A stretch of 64,000 bases of DNA from Prosapia bicincta. Taxonomy: Eukaryota > Arthropoda > Insecta > Hemiptera > Cercopidae. Under the pieces are notes generated by a model. The model ran no database searches. It had not been told where the DNA came from and saw nothing but the letters and a program-made list of their open reading frames with translations. A program made the position numbers and the translations under genes. Below are positions 20,876 through 35,800 of this stretch, in pieces; positions within the stretch are counted from its first letter, which is position 1; every line of letters begins with the position of its first letter. The stretch covers positions 11,537,526 through 11,601,525 of the forward strand of contig JBAIZL010000010.1 of NCBI GenBank assembly GCA_036971475.1, in the 5' to 3' direction.

Positions 20876-23800
20876 TTACACGGCTGCTTTATTTGCTTAA
20901 TTATTTCCTTTACAGCTCTCATGGTGAAAATATTTTGGTCTACCTGTCGGATAGAATCATTAGTAATAGTGGCCGCGTAAGTGTAGTGTATAACCTACAC
21001 GGCTGCTTTATTTGCTTAATTATTTCCTTTACAGCTCTCATGGTGAAAATATTTTGGTCTACCTGTCGGATAGAATCATTAGTAATAGTGGCCGCGTAAG
21101 TGTAGTGTATAACCTACACGGCTGCTTTATTTGCTTAATTATTTCCTTTACAGCTCTCATGGTGAAAATATTTTGGTCTACCTGTCGGATAGAATCATTA
21201 GTAATAGTGGCCGCGTAAGTGTAGTGTATAACCCACACGGCTGCTTTATTTGCTTGATTATTTCCTTTACAGCTCTCATGGTGAAAATATTTTGGTCTAC
21301 CTGTCGGATAGAATCATTAGTAATAGTGGCCGCATAAGTGTAGTGTATAACCCACACGGCTGCTTTATTTGCTTGATTATTTCCTTTACAGCTCTCATGG
21401 TGAAAATATTTTGGTCTACCTGTCGGATAGAATCATTAGTAATAGTGGCCGCGTAAGTGTAGTGTATAACCTACACGGCTGCTTTATTTGCTTAATTATT
21501 TCCTTTACAGCTCTCATGGTGAAAATATTTTGGTCTACCTGTCGGATAGAATCATTAGTAATAGTGGCCGCGTAAGTGTAGTGTATAACCTACACGGCTG
21601 CTTTATTTGCTTCATTATTTCCTTTACAGCTCTCATGGTGAAAATATTTTGGTCTACCTGTCGGATAGAATCATTAGTAATAGTGGCCGCGTAAGTGTAG
21701 TGTATAACCTACACGGCTGCTTTATTTGCTTCATTATTTCCTTTACAGCTCTCATGGTGAAAATATTTTGGTCTACCTGTCGGATAGAATCATTAGTAAT
21801 AGTGGCCGCGTAAGTGTAGTGTATAACCTACACGGCTGCTTTATTTGCTTAATTATTTCCTTTACAGCTCTCATGGTGAAAATATTTTGGTCTACCTGTC
21901 GGATAGAATCATTAGTAATAGTGGCCGCGTAAGTGTAGTGTATAACCTACACGGCTGCTTTATTTGCTTCATTATTTCCTTTACAGCTCTCATGGTGAAA
22001 ATATTTTGGTCTACCTGTCGGATAGAATCATTAGTAATAGTGGCCGCGTAAGTGTAGTGTATAACCTACACGGCTGCTTTATTTGCTTGATTAATTCCTT
22101 TACGGCTCTCATGGTGAAAATATTTTGGTCTACCTGTCGGATAGAATCATTAGTAATAGTGGCCGCGTAAGTGTAGTGTATAACCTACACGGCTGCTTTA
22201 TTTGCTTCATTATTTCCTTTACAGCTCTCATGGTGAAAATATTTTGGTCTACCTGTCGGATAGAATCATTAGTAATAGTGGCCGCGTAAGTGTAGTGTAT
22301 AACCTACACGGCTGCTTTATTTGCTTGATTATTTCCTTTACGGCTCTCATGGTGAAAATATTTTGGTCTACCTGTCGGATAGAATCATTAGTAATAGTGG
22401 CCGCGTAAGTGTAGTGTATAACCTACACGGCTGCTTTATTTGCTTAATTATTTCCTTTACAGCTCTCATGGTGAAAATATTTTGGTCTACCTGTCGGATA
22501 GAATCATTAGTAATAGTGGCCGCGTAAGTGTAGTGTATAACCTACACGGCTGCTTTATTTGCTTCATTATTTCCTTTACAGCTCTCATGGTGAAAATATT
22601 TTGGTCTACCTGTCGGATAGAATCATTAGTAATAGTGGCCGCGTAAGTGTAGTGTATAACCTACACGGCTGCTTTATTTGCTTGATTATTTCCTTTACGG
22701 CTCTCATGGTGAAAATATTGTGGTCTACCTGTCGGATAGAATCATTAGTAATAGTGGCCGCGTAAGTGTAGTGTATAACCTACACGGCTGCTTTATTTGC
22801 TTCATTATTTCCTTTACAGCTCTCATGGTGAAAATATTTTGGTCTACCTGTCGGATAGAATCATTAGTAATAGTGGCCGCGTAAGTGTAGTGTATAACCT
22901 ACACGGCTGCTTTATTTGCTTCATTATTTCCTTTACAGCTCTCATGGTGAAAATATTTTGGTCTACCTGTCGGATAGAATCATTAGTAATAGTGGCCGCG
23001 TAAGTGTAGTGTATAACCTACACGGCTGCTTTATTTGCTTCATTATTTCCTTTACAGCTCTCATGGTGAAAATATTTTGGTCTACCTGTCGGATAGAATC
23101 ATTAGTAATAGTGGCCGCGTAAGTGTAGTGTATAACCTACACGGCTGCTTTATTTGCTTCATTATTTCCTTTACAGCTCTCATGGTGAAAATATTTTGGT
23201 CTACCTGTCGGATAGAATCATTAGTAATAGTGGCCGCGTAAGTGTAGTGTATAACCTACACGGCTGCTTTATTTGCTTCATTATTTCCTTTACAGCTCTC
23301 ATGGTGAAAATATTGTGGTCTACCTGTCGGATAGAATCATTAGTAATAGTGGCCGCGTAAGTGTAGTGTATAACCTACACGGCTGCTTTATTTGCTTCAT
23401 TATTTCCTTTACAGCTCTCATGGTGAAAATATTGTGGTCTACCTGTCGGATAGAATCATTAGTAATAGTGGCCGCGTAAGTGTAGTGTATAACCTACACG
23501 GCTGCTTTATTTGCTTCATTATTTCCTTTACAGCTCTCATGGTGAAAATATTTTGGTCTACCTGTCGGATAGAATCATTAGTAATAGTGGCCGCGTAAGT
23601 GTAGTGTATAACCTACACGGCTGCTTTATTTGCTTCATTATTTCCTTTACAGCTCTCATGGTGAAAATATTTTGGTCTACCTGTCGGATAGAATCATTAG
23701 TAATAGTGGCCGCGTAAGTGTAGTGTATAACCTACACGGCTGCTTTATTTGCTTCATTATTTCCTTTACAGCTCTCATGGTGAAAATATTTTGGTCTACC

Positions 23801-26800
23801 TGTCGGATAGAATCATTAGTAATAGTGGCCGCGTAAGTGTAGTGTATAACCTACACGGCTGCTTTATTTGCTTCATTATTTCCTTTACAGCTCTCATGGT
23901 GAAAATATTTTGGTCTACCTGTCGGATAGAATCATTAGTAATAGTGGCCGCGTAAGTGTAGTGTATAACCTACACGGCTGCTTTATTTGCTTCATTATTT
24001 CCTTTACAGCTCTCATGGTGAAAATATTGTGGTCTACCTGTCGGATAGAATCATTAGTAATAGTGGCCGCGTAAGTGTAGTGTATAACCTACACGGCTGC
24101 TTTATTTGCTTGATTATTTCCTTTACAGCTCTCATGGTGAAAATATTTTGGTCTACCTGTCGGATAGAATCATTAGTAATAGTGGCAGCGTAAGTGTAGT
24201 GTATAACCTACACGGCTGCTTTATTTGCTTCATTATTTCCTTTACAGCTCTCATGGTGAAAATATTTTGGTCTACCTGTCGGATAGAATCATTAGTAATA
24301 GTGGCCGCGTAAGTGTAGTGTATAACCTACACGGCTGCTTTATTTGCTTGATTATTTCCTTTACAGCTCTCATGGTGAAAATATTTTGGTCTACCTGTCG
24401 GATAGAACCATTAGTAATAGTGGCCGCGTAAGTGTAGTGTATAACCTACACGGCTGCTTTATTTGCTTCATTATTTCCTTTACAGCTCTCATGGTGAAAA
24501 TATTTTGGTCTACCTGTCGGATAGAATCATTAGTAATAGTGGCCGCGTAAGTGTAGTGTATAACCTACACGGCTGCTTTATTTGCTTCATTATTTCCTTT
24601 ACAGCTCTCATGGTGAAAATATTGTGGTCTACCTGTCGGATAGAATCATTAGTAATAGTGGCCGCGTAAGTGTAGTGTATAACCTACACGGCTGCTTTAT
24701 TTGCTTCATTATTTCCTTTACAGCTCTCATGGTGAAAATATTTTGGTCTACCTGTCGGATAGAATCATTAGTAATAGTGGCCGCGTAAGTGTAGTGTATA
24801 ACCTACACGGCTGCTTTATTTGCTTAATTATTTCCTTTACGGCTCTCATGGTGAAAATATTTTGGTCTACCTGTCGGATAGAATCATTAGTAATAGTGGC
24901 CGCGTAAGTGTAGGGTATAACCTACACGGCTGCTTTATTTGCTTCATTATTTCCTTTACAGCTCTCATGGTGAATATATTTTGGTCTACCTGTCGGATAG
25001 AATCATTAGTAATAGTGGCCGCGTAAGTGTAGTGTATAACCTACACGGCTGCTTTATTTGCTTCATTATTTCCTTTACAGCTCTCATGGTGAAAATATTG
25101 TGGTCTACCTGTCGGATAGAATCATTAGTAATAGTGGCCGCGTAAGTGTAGTGTATAACCTACACGGCTGCTTTATTTGCTTCATTATTTCCTTTACAGC
25201 TCTCATGGTGAAAATATTGTGGTCTACCTGTCGGATAGAATCATTAGTAATAGTGGCCGCGTAAGTGTAGTGTATAACCTACACGGCTGCTTTATTTGCT
25301 TCATTATTTCCTTTACAGCTCTCATGGTGAAAATATTGTGGTCTACCTGTCGGATAGAATCATTAGTAATAGTGGCCGCGTAAGTGTAGTGTATAACGTA
25401 CACGGCTGCTTTATTTGCTTCATTATTTCCTTTACAGCTCTCATGGTGAAAATATTTTGGTCTACCTGTCGGATAGAATCATTAGTAATAGTGGCCGCGT
25501 AAGTGTAGTGTATAACCTACACGGCTGCTTTATTTGCTTCATTATTTCCTTTACAGCTCTCATGGTGAAAATATTTTGGTCTACCTGTCGGATAGAATCA
25601 TTAGTAATAGTGGCCGCGTAAGTGTAGTGTATAACCTACACGGCTGCTTTATTTGCTTCATTATTTCCTTTACAGCTCTCATGGTGAAAATATTTTGGTC
25701 TACCTGTCGGATAGAATCATTAGTAATAGTGGCCGCGTAAGTGTAGTGTATAACCTACACGGCTGCTTTATTTGCTTCATTATTTCCTTTACAGCTCTCA
25801 TGGTGAAAATATTTTGGTCTACCTGTCGGATAGAATCATTAGTAATAGTGGCCGCGTAAGTGTAGTGTATAACATACACGGCTGCTTTATTTGCTTCATT
25901 ATTTCCTTTACAGCTCTCATGGTGAAAATATTTTGGTCTACCTGTCGGATAGAATCATTAGTAATAGTGGCCGCGTAAGTGTAGTGTATAACCTACACGG
26001 CTGCTTTATTTGCTTCATTATTTCCTTTACAGCTCTCATGGTGAAAATATTTTGGTCTACCTGTCGGATAGAATCATTAGTAATAGTGGCCGCGTAAGTG
26101 TAGTGTATAACCTACACGGCTGCTTTATTTGCTTCATTATTTCCTTTACAGCTCTCATGGTGAAAATATTGTGGTCTACCTGTCGGATAGAATCATTAGT
26201 ATGAGTGGCCGCGTAAGTGTAGTGTATAACCTACACGGCTGCTTTATTTGCTTCATTATTTCCTTTACAGCTCTCATGGTGAAAATATTTTGGTCTACCT
26301 GTCGGATAGAATCATTAGTAATAGTGGCCGCGTAAGTGTAGTGTATAACCTACACGGCTGCTTTATTTGCTTCATTATTTCCTTTACAGCTCTCATGGTG
26401 AAAATATTGTGGTCTACCTGTCGGATAGAATCATTAGTAATAGTGGCCGCGTAAGTGTAGTGTATAACCTACACGGCTGCTTTATTTGCTTCATTATTTC
26501 CTTTACAGCTCTCATGGTGAAAATATTGTGGTCTACCTGTCGGATAGAATCATTAGTAATAGTGGCCGCGTAAGTGTAGTGTATAACCTACACGGCTGCT
26601 TTATTTGCTTCATTATTTCCTTTACAGCTCTCATGGTGAAAATATTTTGGTCTACCTGTCGGATAGAATCATTAGTAATAGTGGCCGCGTAAGTGTAGTG
26701 TATAACCTACACGGCTGCTTTATTTGCTTCATTATTTCCTTTACAGCTCTCATGGTGAAAATATTGTGGTCTACCTGTCGGATAGAATCATTAGTAATAG

Positions 26801-29800
26801 TGGCCGCGTAAGTGTAGTGTATAACCAACACGGCTGCTTTATTTGCTTGATTATTTCCTTTACGGCTCTCATGGTGAAAATATTGTGGTCTACCTGTCGG
26901 ATAGAATCATTAGTAATAGTGGCCGCGTAAGTGTAGTGTATAACCTACACGGCTGCTTTATTTGCTTGATTATTTCCTTTACGGCTCTCATGGTGAAAAT
27001 ATTTTGGTCTACCTGTCGAATAGAATCATTAGTAATAGTGGCCGCGTAAGTGTAGTGTATAACCTACACGGCTGCTTTATTTGCTTCATTATTTCCTTTA
27101 CGGCTCTCATGGTGAAAATATTTTGGTCTACCTGTCGGATAGAATCATTAGTAATAGTGGCCGCGTAAGTGTAGTGTATAACCTACACGGCTGCTTTATT
27201 TGCTTCATTATTTCCTTTACAGCTCTCATGGTGAAAATATTGTGGTCTACCTGTCGGATAGAATCATTAGTAATAGTGGCCGCGTAAGTGTAGTGTATAA
27301 CCTACACGGCTGCTTTATTTGCTTCATTATTTCCTTTACAGCTCTCATGGTGAAAATATTGTGGTCTACCTGTCGGATAGAATCATTAGTAATAGTGGCC
27401 GCGTAAGTGTAGTGTATAACCTACACGGCTGCTTTATTTGCTTAATTATTTCCTTTACAGCTCTCATGGTGAAAATATTTTGGTCTACCTGTCGGATAGA
27501 ATCATTAGTAATAGTGGCCGCGTAAGTGTAGTGTATAACCTACACGGCTGCTTTATTTGCTTCATTATTTCCTTTACAGCTCTCATGGTGAAAATATTGT
27601 GGTCTACCTGTCGGATAGAATCATTAGTAATAGTGGCCGCGTAAGTGTAGTGTATAACCTACACGGCTGCTTTATTTGCTTCATTATTTCCTTTACAGCT
27701 CTCATGGTGAAAATATTGTGGTCTACCTGTCGGATAGAATCATTAGTAATAGTGGCCGCGTAAGTGTAGTGTATAACCTACACGGCTGCTTTATTTGCTT
27801 CATTATTTCCTTTACAGCTCTCATGGTGAAAATATTGTGGTCTACCTGTCGGATAGAATCATTAGTAATAGTGGCCGCGTAAGTGTAGTGTATAACCTAC
27901 ACGGCTGCTTTATTTGCTTGATTATTTCCTTTACAGCTCTCATGGTGAAAATATTGTGGTCTACCTGTCGGATAGAATCATTAGTAATAGTGGCCGCGTA
28001 AGTGTAGTGTATAACCTACACGGCTGCTTTATTTGCTTCATTATTTCCTTTACAGCTCTCATGGTGAAAATATTGTGGTCTACCTGTCGGATAGAATCAT
28101 TAGTAATAGTGGCCGCGTAAGTGTAGTGTATAACCTACACGGCTGCTTTATTTGCTTCATTATTTCCTTTACAGCTCTCATGGTGAAAATATTGTGGTCT
28201 ACCTGTCGGATAGAATCATTAGTAATAGTGGCCGCGTAAGTGTAGTGTATAACCTACACGGCTGCTTTATTTGCTTCATTATTTCCTTTACAGCTCTCAT
28301 GGTGAAAATATTTTGGTCTACCTGTCGGATAGAATCATTAGTAATAGTGGCCGCGTAAGTGTAGTGTATAACCTACACGGCTGCTTTATTTGCTTGATTA
28401 TTTCCTTTACGGCTCTCATGGTGAAAATATTTTGGTCTACCTGTCGGATAGAATCATTAGTAATAGTGGCCGCGTAAGTGTAGTGTATAACCTACACGGC
28501 TGCTTTATTTGCTTCATTATTTCCTTTACGGCTCTCATGGTGAAAATATTTTGGTCTACCTGTCGGATAGAATCATTAGTAATAGTGGCCGCGTAAGTGT
28601 AGTGTATAACCTACACGGCTGCTTTATTTGCTTGATTATTTCCTTTACGGCTCTCATGGTGAAAATATTTTGGTCTACCTGTCGGATAGAATCATTAGTA
28701 ATAGTGGCCGCGTAAGTGTAGTGTATAACCTACACGGCTGCTTTATTTGCTTCATTATTTCCTTTACGGCTCTCATGGTGAAAATATTTTGGTCTACCTG
28801 TCGGATAGAATCATTAGTAATAGTGGCCGCGTAAGTGTAGTGTATAACCTACACGGCTGCTTTATTTGCTTCATTATTTCCTTTACAGCTCTCATGGTGA
28901 AAATATTGTGGTCTACCTGTCGGATAGAATCATTAGTAATAGTGGCCGCGTAAGTGTAGTGTATAACCTACACGGCTGCTTTATTTGCTTCATTATTTCC
29001 TTTACAGCTCTCATGGTGAAAATATTGTGGTCTACCTGTCGGATAGAATCATTAGTAATAGTGGCCGCGTAAGTGTAGTGTATAACCTACACGGCTGCTT
29101 TATTTGCTTAATTATTTCCTTTACAGCTCTCATGGTGAAAATATTTTGGTCTACCTGTCGGATAGAATCATTAGTAATAGTGGCCGCGTAAGTGTAGTGT
29201 ATAACCTACACGGCTGCTTTATTTGCTTCATTATTTCCTTTACAGCTCTCATGGTGAAAATATTGTGGTCTACCTGTCGGATAGAATCATTAGTAATAGT
29301 GGCCGCGTAAGTGTAGTGTATAACCTACACGGCTGCTTTATTTGCTTCATTATTTCCTTTACAGCTCTCATGGTGAAAATATTGTGGTCTACCTGTCGGA
29401 TAGAATCATTAGTAATAGTGGCCGCGTAAGTGTAGTGTATAACCTACACGGCTGCTTTATTTGCTTCATTATTTCCTTTACAGCTCTCATGGTGAAAATA
29501 TTGTGGTCTACCTGTCGGATAGAATCATTAGTAATAGTGGCCGCGTAAGTGTAGTGTATAACCCACACGGCTGCTTTATTTGCTTGATTATTTCCTTTAC
29601 AGCTCTCATGGTGAAAATATTGTGGTCTACCTGTCGGATAGAATCATTAGTAATAGTGGCCGCGTAAGTGTAGTGTATAACCTACACGGCTGCTTTGTTT
29701 GCTTCATTATTTCCTTTACAGCTCTCATGGTGAAAATATTGTGGTCTACCTGTCGGATAGAATCATTAGTAATAGTGGCCGCGTAAGTGTAGTGTATAAC

Positions 29801-32800
29801 CTACACGGCTGCTTTATTTGCTTCATTATTTCCTTTACAGCTCTCATGGTGAAAATATTTTGGTCTACCTGTCGGATAGAATCATTAGTAATAGTGGCCG
29901 CGTAAGTGTAGTGTATAACCTACACGGCTGCTTTATTTGCTTCATTATTTCCTTTACAGCTCTCATGGTGAAAATATTGTGGTCTACCTGTCGGATAGAA
30001 TCATTAGTAATAGTGGCCGCGTAAGTGTAGTGTATAACCAACACGGCTGCTTTATTTGCTTGATTATTTCCTTTACGGCTCTCATGGTGAAAATATTGTG
30101 GTCTACCTGTCGGATAGAATCATTAGTAATAGTGGCCGCGTAAGTGTAGTGTATAACCTACACGGCTGCTTTATTTGCTTGATTATTTCCTTTACGGCTC
30201 TCATGGTGAAAATATTTTGGTCTACCTGTCGAATAGAATCATTAGTAATAGTGGCCGCGTAAGTGTAGTGTATAACCTACACGGCTGCTTTATTTGCTTC
30301 ATTATTTCCTTTACGGCTCTCATGGTGAAAATATTTTGGTCTACCTGTCGGATAGAATCATTAGTAATAGTGGCCGCGTAAGTGTAGTGTATAACCTACA
30401 CGGCTGCTTTATTTGCTTCATTATTTCCTTTACAGCTCTCATGGTGAAAATATTGTGGTCTACCTGTCGGATAGAATCATTAGTAATAGTGGCCGCGTAA
30501 GTGTAGTGTATAACCTACACGGCTGCTTTATTTGCTTCATTATTTCCTTTACAGCTCTCATGGTGAAAATATTGTGGTCTACCTGTCGGATAGAATCATT
30601 AGTAATAGTGGCCGCGTAAGTGTAGTGTATAACCTACACGGCTGCTTTATTTGCTTAATTATTTCCTTTACAGCTCTCATGGTGAAAATATTTTGGTCTA
30701 CCTGTCGGATAGAATCATTAGTAATAGTGGCCGCGTAAGTGTAGTGTATAACCTACACGGCTGCTTTATTTGCTTCATTATTTCCTTTACAGCTCTCATG
30801 GTGAAAATATTGTGGTCTACCTGTCGGATAGAATCATTAGTAATAGTGGCCGCGTAAGTGTAGTGTATAACCTACACGGCTGCTTTGTTTGCTTCATTAT
30901 TTCCTTTACAGCTCTCATGGTGAAAATATTGTGGTCTACCTGTCGGATAGAATCATTAGTAATAGTGGCCGCGTAAGTGTAGTGTATAACCTACACGGCT
31001 GCTTTATTTGCTTCATTATTTCCTTTACAGCTCTCATGGTGAAAATATTGTGGTCTACCTGTCGGATAGAATCATTAGTAATAGTGGCCGCGTAAGTGTA
31101 GTGTATAACCTACACGGCTGCTTTATTTGCTTCATTATTTCCTTTACAGCTCTCATGGTGAAAATATTTTGGTCTACCTGTCGGATAGAATCATTAGTAA
31201 TAGTGGCCGCGTAAGTGTAGTGTATAACCTACACGGCTGCTTTATTTGCTTGATTATTTCCTTTACGGCTCTCATGGTGAAAATATTTTGGTCTACCTGT
31301 CGGATAGAATCATTAGTAATAGTGGCCGCGTAAGTGTAGTGTATAACCTACACGGCTGCTTTATTTGCTTGATTATTTCCTTTACAGCTCTCATGGTGAA
31401 AATATTTTGGTCTACCTGTCGGATAGAATCATTAGTAATAGTGGCCGCGTAAGTGTAGGGTATAACCTACACGGCTGCTTTATTTGCTTGATTATTTCCT
31501 TTACAGCTCTCATGGTGAAAATATTTTGGTCTACCTGTCGGATAGAATCATTAGTAATAGTGGCCGCGTAAGTGTAGAGTATAACCTACACGGCTGCTTT
31601 ATTTGCTTGATTATTTCCTTTACAGCTCTCATGGTGAAAATATTTTGGTCTACCTGTCGGATAGAATCATTAGTAATAGTGGCCGCGTAAGTGTAGTGTA
31701 TAACCTACACGGCTGCTTTATTTGCTTCATTATTTCCTTTACAGCTCTCATGGTGAAAATATTTTGGTCTACCTGTCGGATAGAATCATTAGTAATAGTG
31801 GCCGCGTAAGTGTAGAGTATAACCTACACGGCTGCTTTATTTGCTTCATTATTTCCTTTACAGCTCTCATGGTGAAAATATTTTGGTCTACCTGTCGGAT
31901 AGAATCATTAGTAATAGTGGCCGCGTAAGTGTAGAGTATAACCTACACGGCTGCTTTATTTGCTTCATTATTTCCTTTACAGCTCTCATGGTGAAAATAT
32001 TTTGGTCTACCTGTCGGATAGAATCATTAGTAATAGTGGCCGCGTAAGTGTAGTGTATAACCTACACGGCTGCTTTATTTGCTTCATTATTTCCTTTACG
32101 GCTCTCATGGTGAAAATATTTTGGTCTACCTGTCGGATAGAATCATTAGAAATAGTGACCGCGTAAGTGTAGTGTATAACCTACACGGCTGCTTTATTTG
32201 CTTGATTATTTCCTTTACGGCTCTCATGGTGAAAATATTTTGGTCTACCTGTCGGATAGAATCATTAGTAATAGTGGCCGCGTAAGTGTAGTGTATAACC
32301 TACACGGCTGCTTTATTTGCTTCATTATTTCCTTTACAGCTCTCATGGTGAAAATATTGTGGTCTACCTGTCGGATAGAATCATTAGTAATAGTGGCCGC
32401 GTAAGTGTAGTGTATAACCTACACGGCTGCTTTATTTGCTTGATTATTTCCTTTACCGCTCTCATGGTGAAAATATTTTGGTCTACCTGTCGGATAGAAT
32501 CATTAGTAATAGTGGCCGCGTAAGTGTAGTGTATAACCTACACGGCTGCTTTATTTGCTTGATTATTTCCTTTACCGCTCTCATGGTGAAAATATTTTGG
32601 TCTACCTGTCGGATAGAATCATTAGTAATAGTGGCCGCGTAAGTGTAGTGTATAACCTACACGGCTGCTTTATTTGCTTCATTATTTCCTTTACCGCTCT
32701 CATGGTGAAAATATTTTGGTCTACCTGTCGGATAGAATCATTAGTAATAGTGGCCGCGTAAGTGTAGTGTATAACCTACACGGCTGCTTTATTTGCTTGA

Positions 32801-35800
32801 TTATTTCCTTTACCGCTCTCATGGTGAAAATATTTTGGTCTACCTGTCGGATAGAATCATTAGTAATAGTGGCCGCGTAAGTGTAGTGTATAACCTACAC
32901 GGCTGCTTTATTTGCTTGATTATTTCCTTTACCGCTCTCATGGTGAAAATATTTTGGTCTACCTGTCGGATAGAATCATTAGTAATAGTGGCCGCGTAAG
33001 TGTAGTGTATAACCTACACGGCTGCTTTATTTGCTTGATTATTTCCTTTACGGCTCTCATGGTGAAAATATTTTGGTCTACCTGTCGGATAGAATCATTA
33101 GTAATAGTGGCCGCGTAAGTGTAGTGTATAACCTACACGGCTGCTTTATTTGCTTCATTATTTCCTTTACGGCTCTCATGGTGAAAATATTTTGGTCTAC
33201 CTGTCGGATAGAATCATTAGTAATAGTGGCCGCGTAAGTGTAGTGTATAACCTACACGGCTGCTTTATTTGCTTCATTATTTCCTTTACAGCTCTCATGG
33301 TGAAAATATTGTGGTCTACCTGTCGGATAGAATCATTAGTAATAGTGGCCGCGTAAGTGTAGTGTATAACCTACACGGCTGCTTTATTTGCTTCATTATT
33401 TCCTTTACAGCTCTCATGGTGAAAATATTGTGGTCTACCTGTCGGATAGAATCATTAGTAATAGTGGCCGCGTAAGTGTAGTGTATAACCTACACGGCTG
33501 CTTTATTTGCTTAATTATTTCCTTTACAGCTCTCATGGTGAAAATATTTTGGTCTACCTGTCGGATAGAATCATTAGTAATAGTGGCCGCGTAAGTGTAG
33601 TGTATAACCTACACGGCTGCTTTATTTGCTTCATTATTTCCTTTACAGCTCTCATGGTGAAAATATTGTGGTCTACCTGTCGGATAGAATCATTAGTAAT
33701 AGTGGCCGCGTAAGTGTAGTGTATAACCTACACGGCTGCTTTATTTGCTTCATTATTTCCTTTACAGCTCTCATGGTGAAAATATTGTGGTCTACCTGTC
33801 GGATAGAATCATTAGTAATAGTGGCCGCGTAAGTGTAGTGTATAACCTACACGGCTGCTTTATTTGCTTCATTATTTCCTTTACAGCTCTCATGGTGAAA
33901 ATATTGTGGTCTACCTGTCGGATAGAATCATTAGTAATAGTGGCCGCGTAAGTGTAGTGTATAACCCACACGGCTGCTTTATTTGCTTGATTATTTCCTT
34001 TACAGCTCTCATGGTGAAAATATTGTGGTCTACCTGTCGGATAGAATCATTAGTAATAGTGGCCGCGTAAGTGTAGTGTATAACCTACACGGCTGCTTTG
34101 TTTGCTTCATTATTTCCTTTACAGCTCTCATGGTGAAAATATTGTGGTCTACCTGTCGGATAGAATCATTAGTAATAGTGGCCGCGTAAGTGTAGTGTAT
34201 AACCTACACGGCTGCTTTATTTGCTTCATTATTTCCTTTACAGCTCTCATGGTGAAAATATTGTGGTCTACCTGTCGGATAGAATCATTAGTAATAGTGG
34301 CCGCGTAAGTGTAGTGTATAACCTACACGGCTGCTTTATTTGCTTCATTATTTCCTTTACAGCTCTCATGGTGAAAATATTTTGGTCTACCTGTCGGATA
34401 GAATCATTAGTAATAGTGGCCGCGTAAGTGTAGTGTATAACCTACACGGCTGCTTTATTTGCTTGATTATTTCCTTTACGGCTCTCATGGTGAAAATATT
34501 TTGGTCTACCTGTCGGATAGAATCATTAGTAATAGTGGCCGCGTAAGTGTAGTGTATAACCTACACGGCTGCTTTATTTGCTTGATTATTTCCTTTACAG
34601 CTCTCATGGTGAAAATATTTTGGTCTACCTGTCGGATAGAATCATTAGTAATAGTGGCCGCGTAAGTGTAGGGTATAACCTACACGGCTGCTTTATTTGC
34701 TTGATTATTTCCTTTACAGCTCTCATGGTGAAAATATTTTGGTCTACCTGTCGGATAGAATCATTAGTAATAGTGGCCGCGTAAGTGTAGAGTATAACCT
34801 ACACGGCTGCTTTATTTGCTTGATTATTTCCTTTACAGCTCTCATGGTGAAAATATTTTGGTCTACCTGTCGGATAGAATCATTAGTAATAGTGGCCGCG
34901 TAAGTGTAGTGTATAACCTACACGGCTGCTTTATTTGCTTCATTATTTCCTTTACAGCTCTCATGGTGAAAATATTTTGGTCTACCTGTCGGATAGAATC
35001 ATTAGTAATAGTGGCCGCGTAAGTGTAGAGTATAACCTACACGGCTGCTTTATTTGCTTCATTATTTCCTTTACAGCTCTCATGGTGAAAATATTTTGGT
35101 CTACCTGTCGGATAGAATCATTAGTAATAGTGGCCGCGTAAGTGTAGAGTATAACCTACACGGCTGCTTTATTTGCTTCATTATTTCCTTTACAGCTCTC
35201 ATGGTGAAAATATTTTGGTCTACCTGTCGGATAGAATCATTAGTAATAGTGGCCGCGTAAGTGTAGTGTATAACCTACACGGCTGCTTTATTTGCTTCAT
35301 TATTTCCTTTACGGCTCTCATGGTGAAAATATTTTGGTCTACCTGTCGGATAGAATCATTAGAAATAGTGACCGCGTAAGTGTAGTGTATAACCTACACG
35401 GCTGCTTTATTTGCTTGATTATTTCCTTTACGGCTCTCATGGTGAAAATATTTTGGTCTACCTGTCGGATAGAATCATTAGTAATAGTGGCCGCGTAAGT
35501 GTAGTGTATAACCTACACGGCTGCTTTATTTGCTTCATTATTTCCTTTACAGCTCTCATGGTGAAAATATTGTGGTCTACCTGTCGGATAGAATCATTAG
35601 TAATAGTGGCCGCGTAAGTGTAGTGTATAACCTACACGGCTGCTTTATTTGCTTGATTATTTCCTTTACCGCTCTCATGGTGAAAATATTTTGGTCTACC
35701 TGTCGGATAGAATCATTAGTAATAGTGGCAGCGTAAGTGTAGTGTATAACCTACACGGCTGCTTTATTTGCTTCATTATTTCCTTTACAGCTCTCATGGT

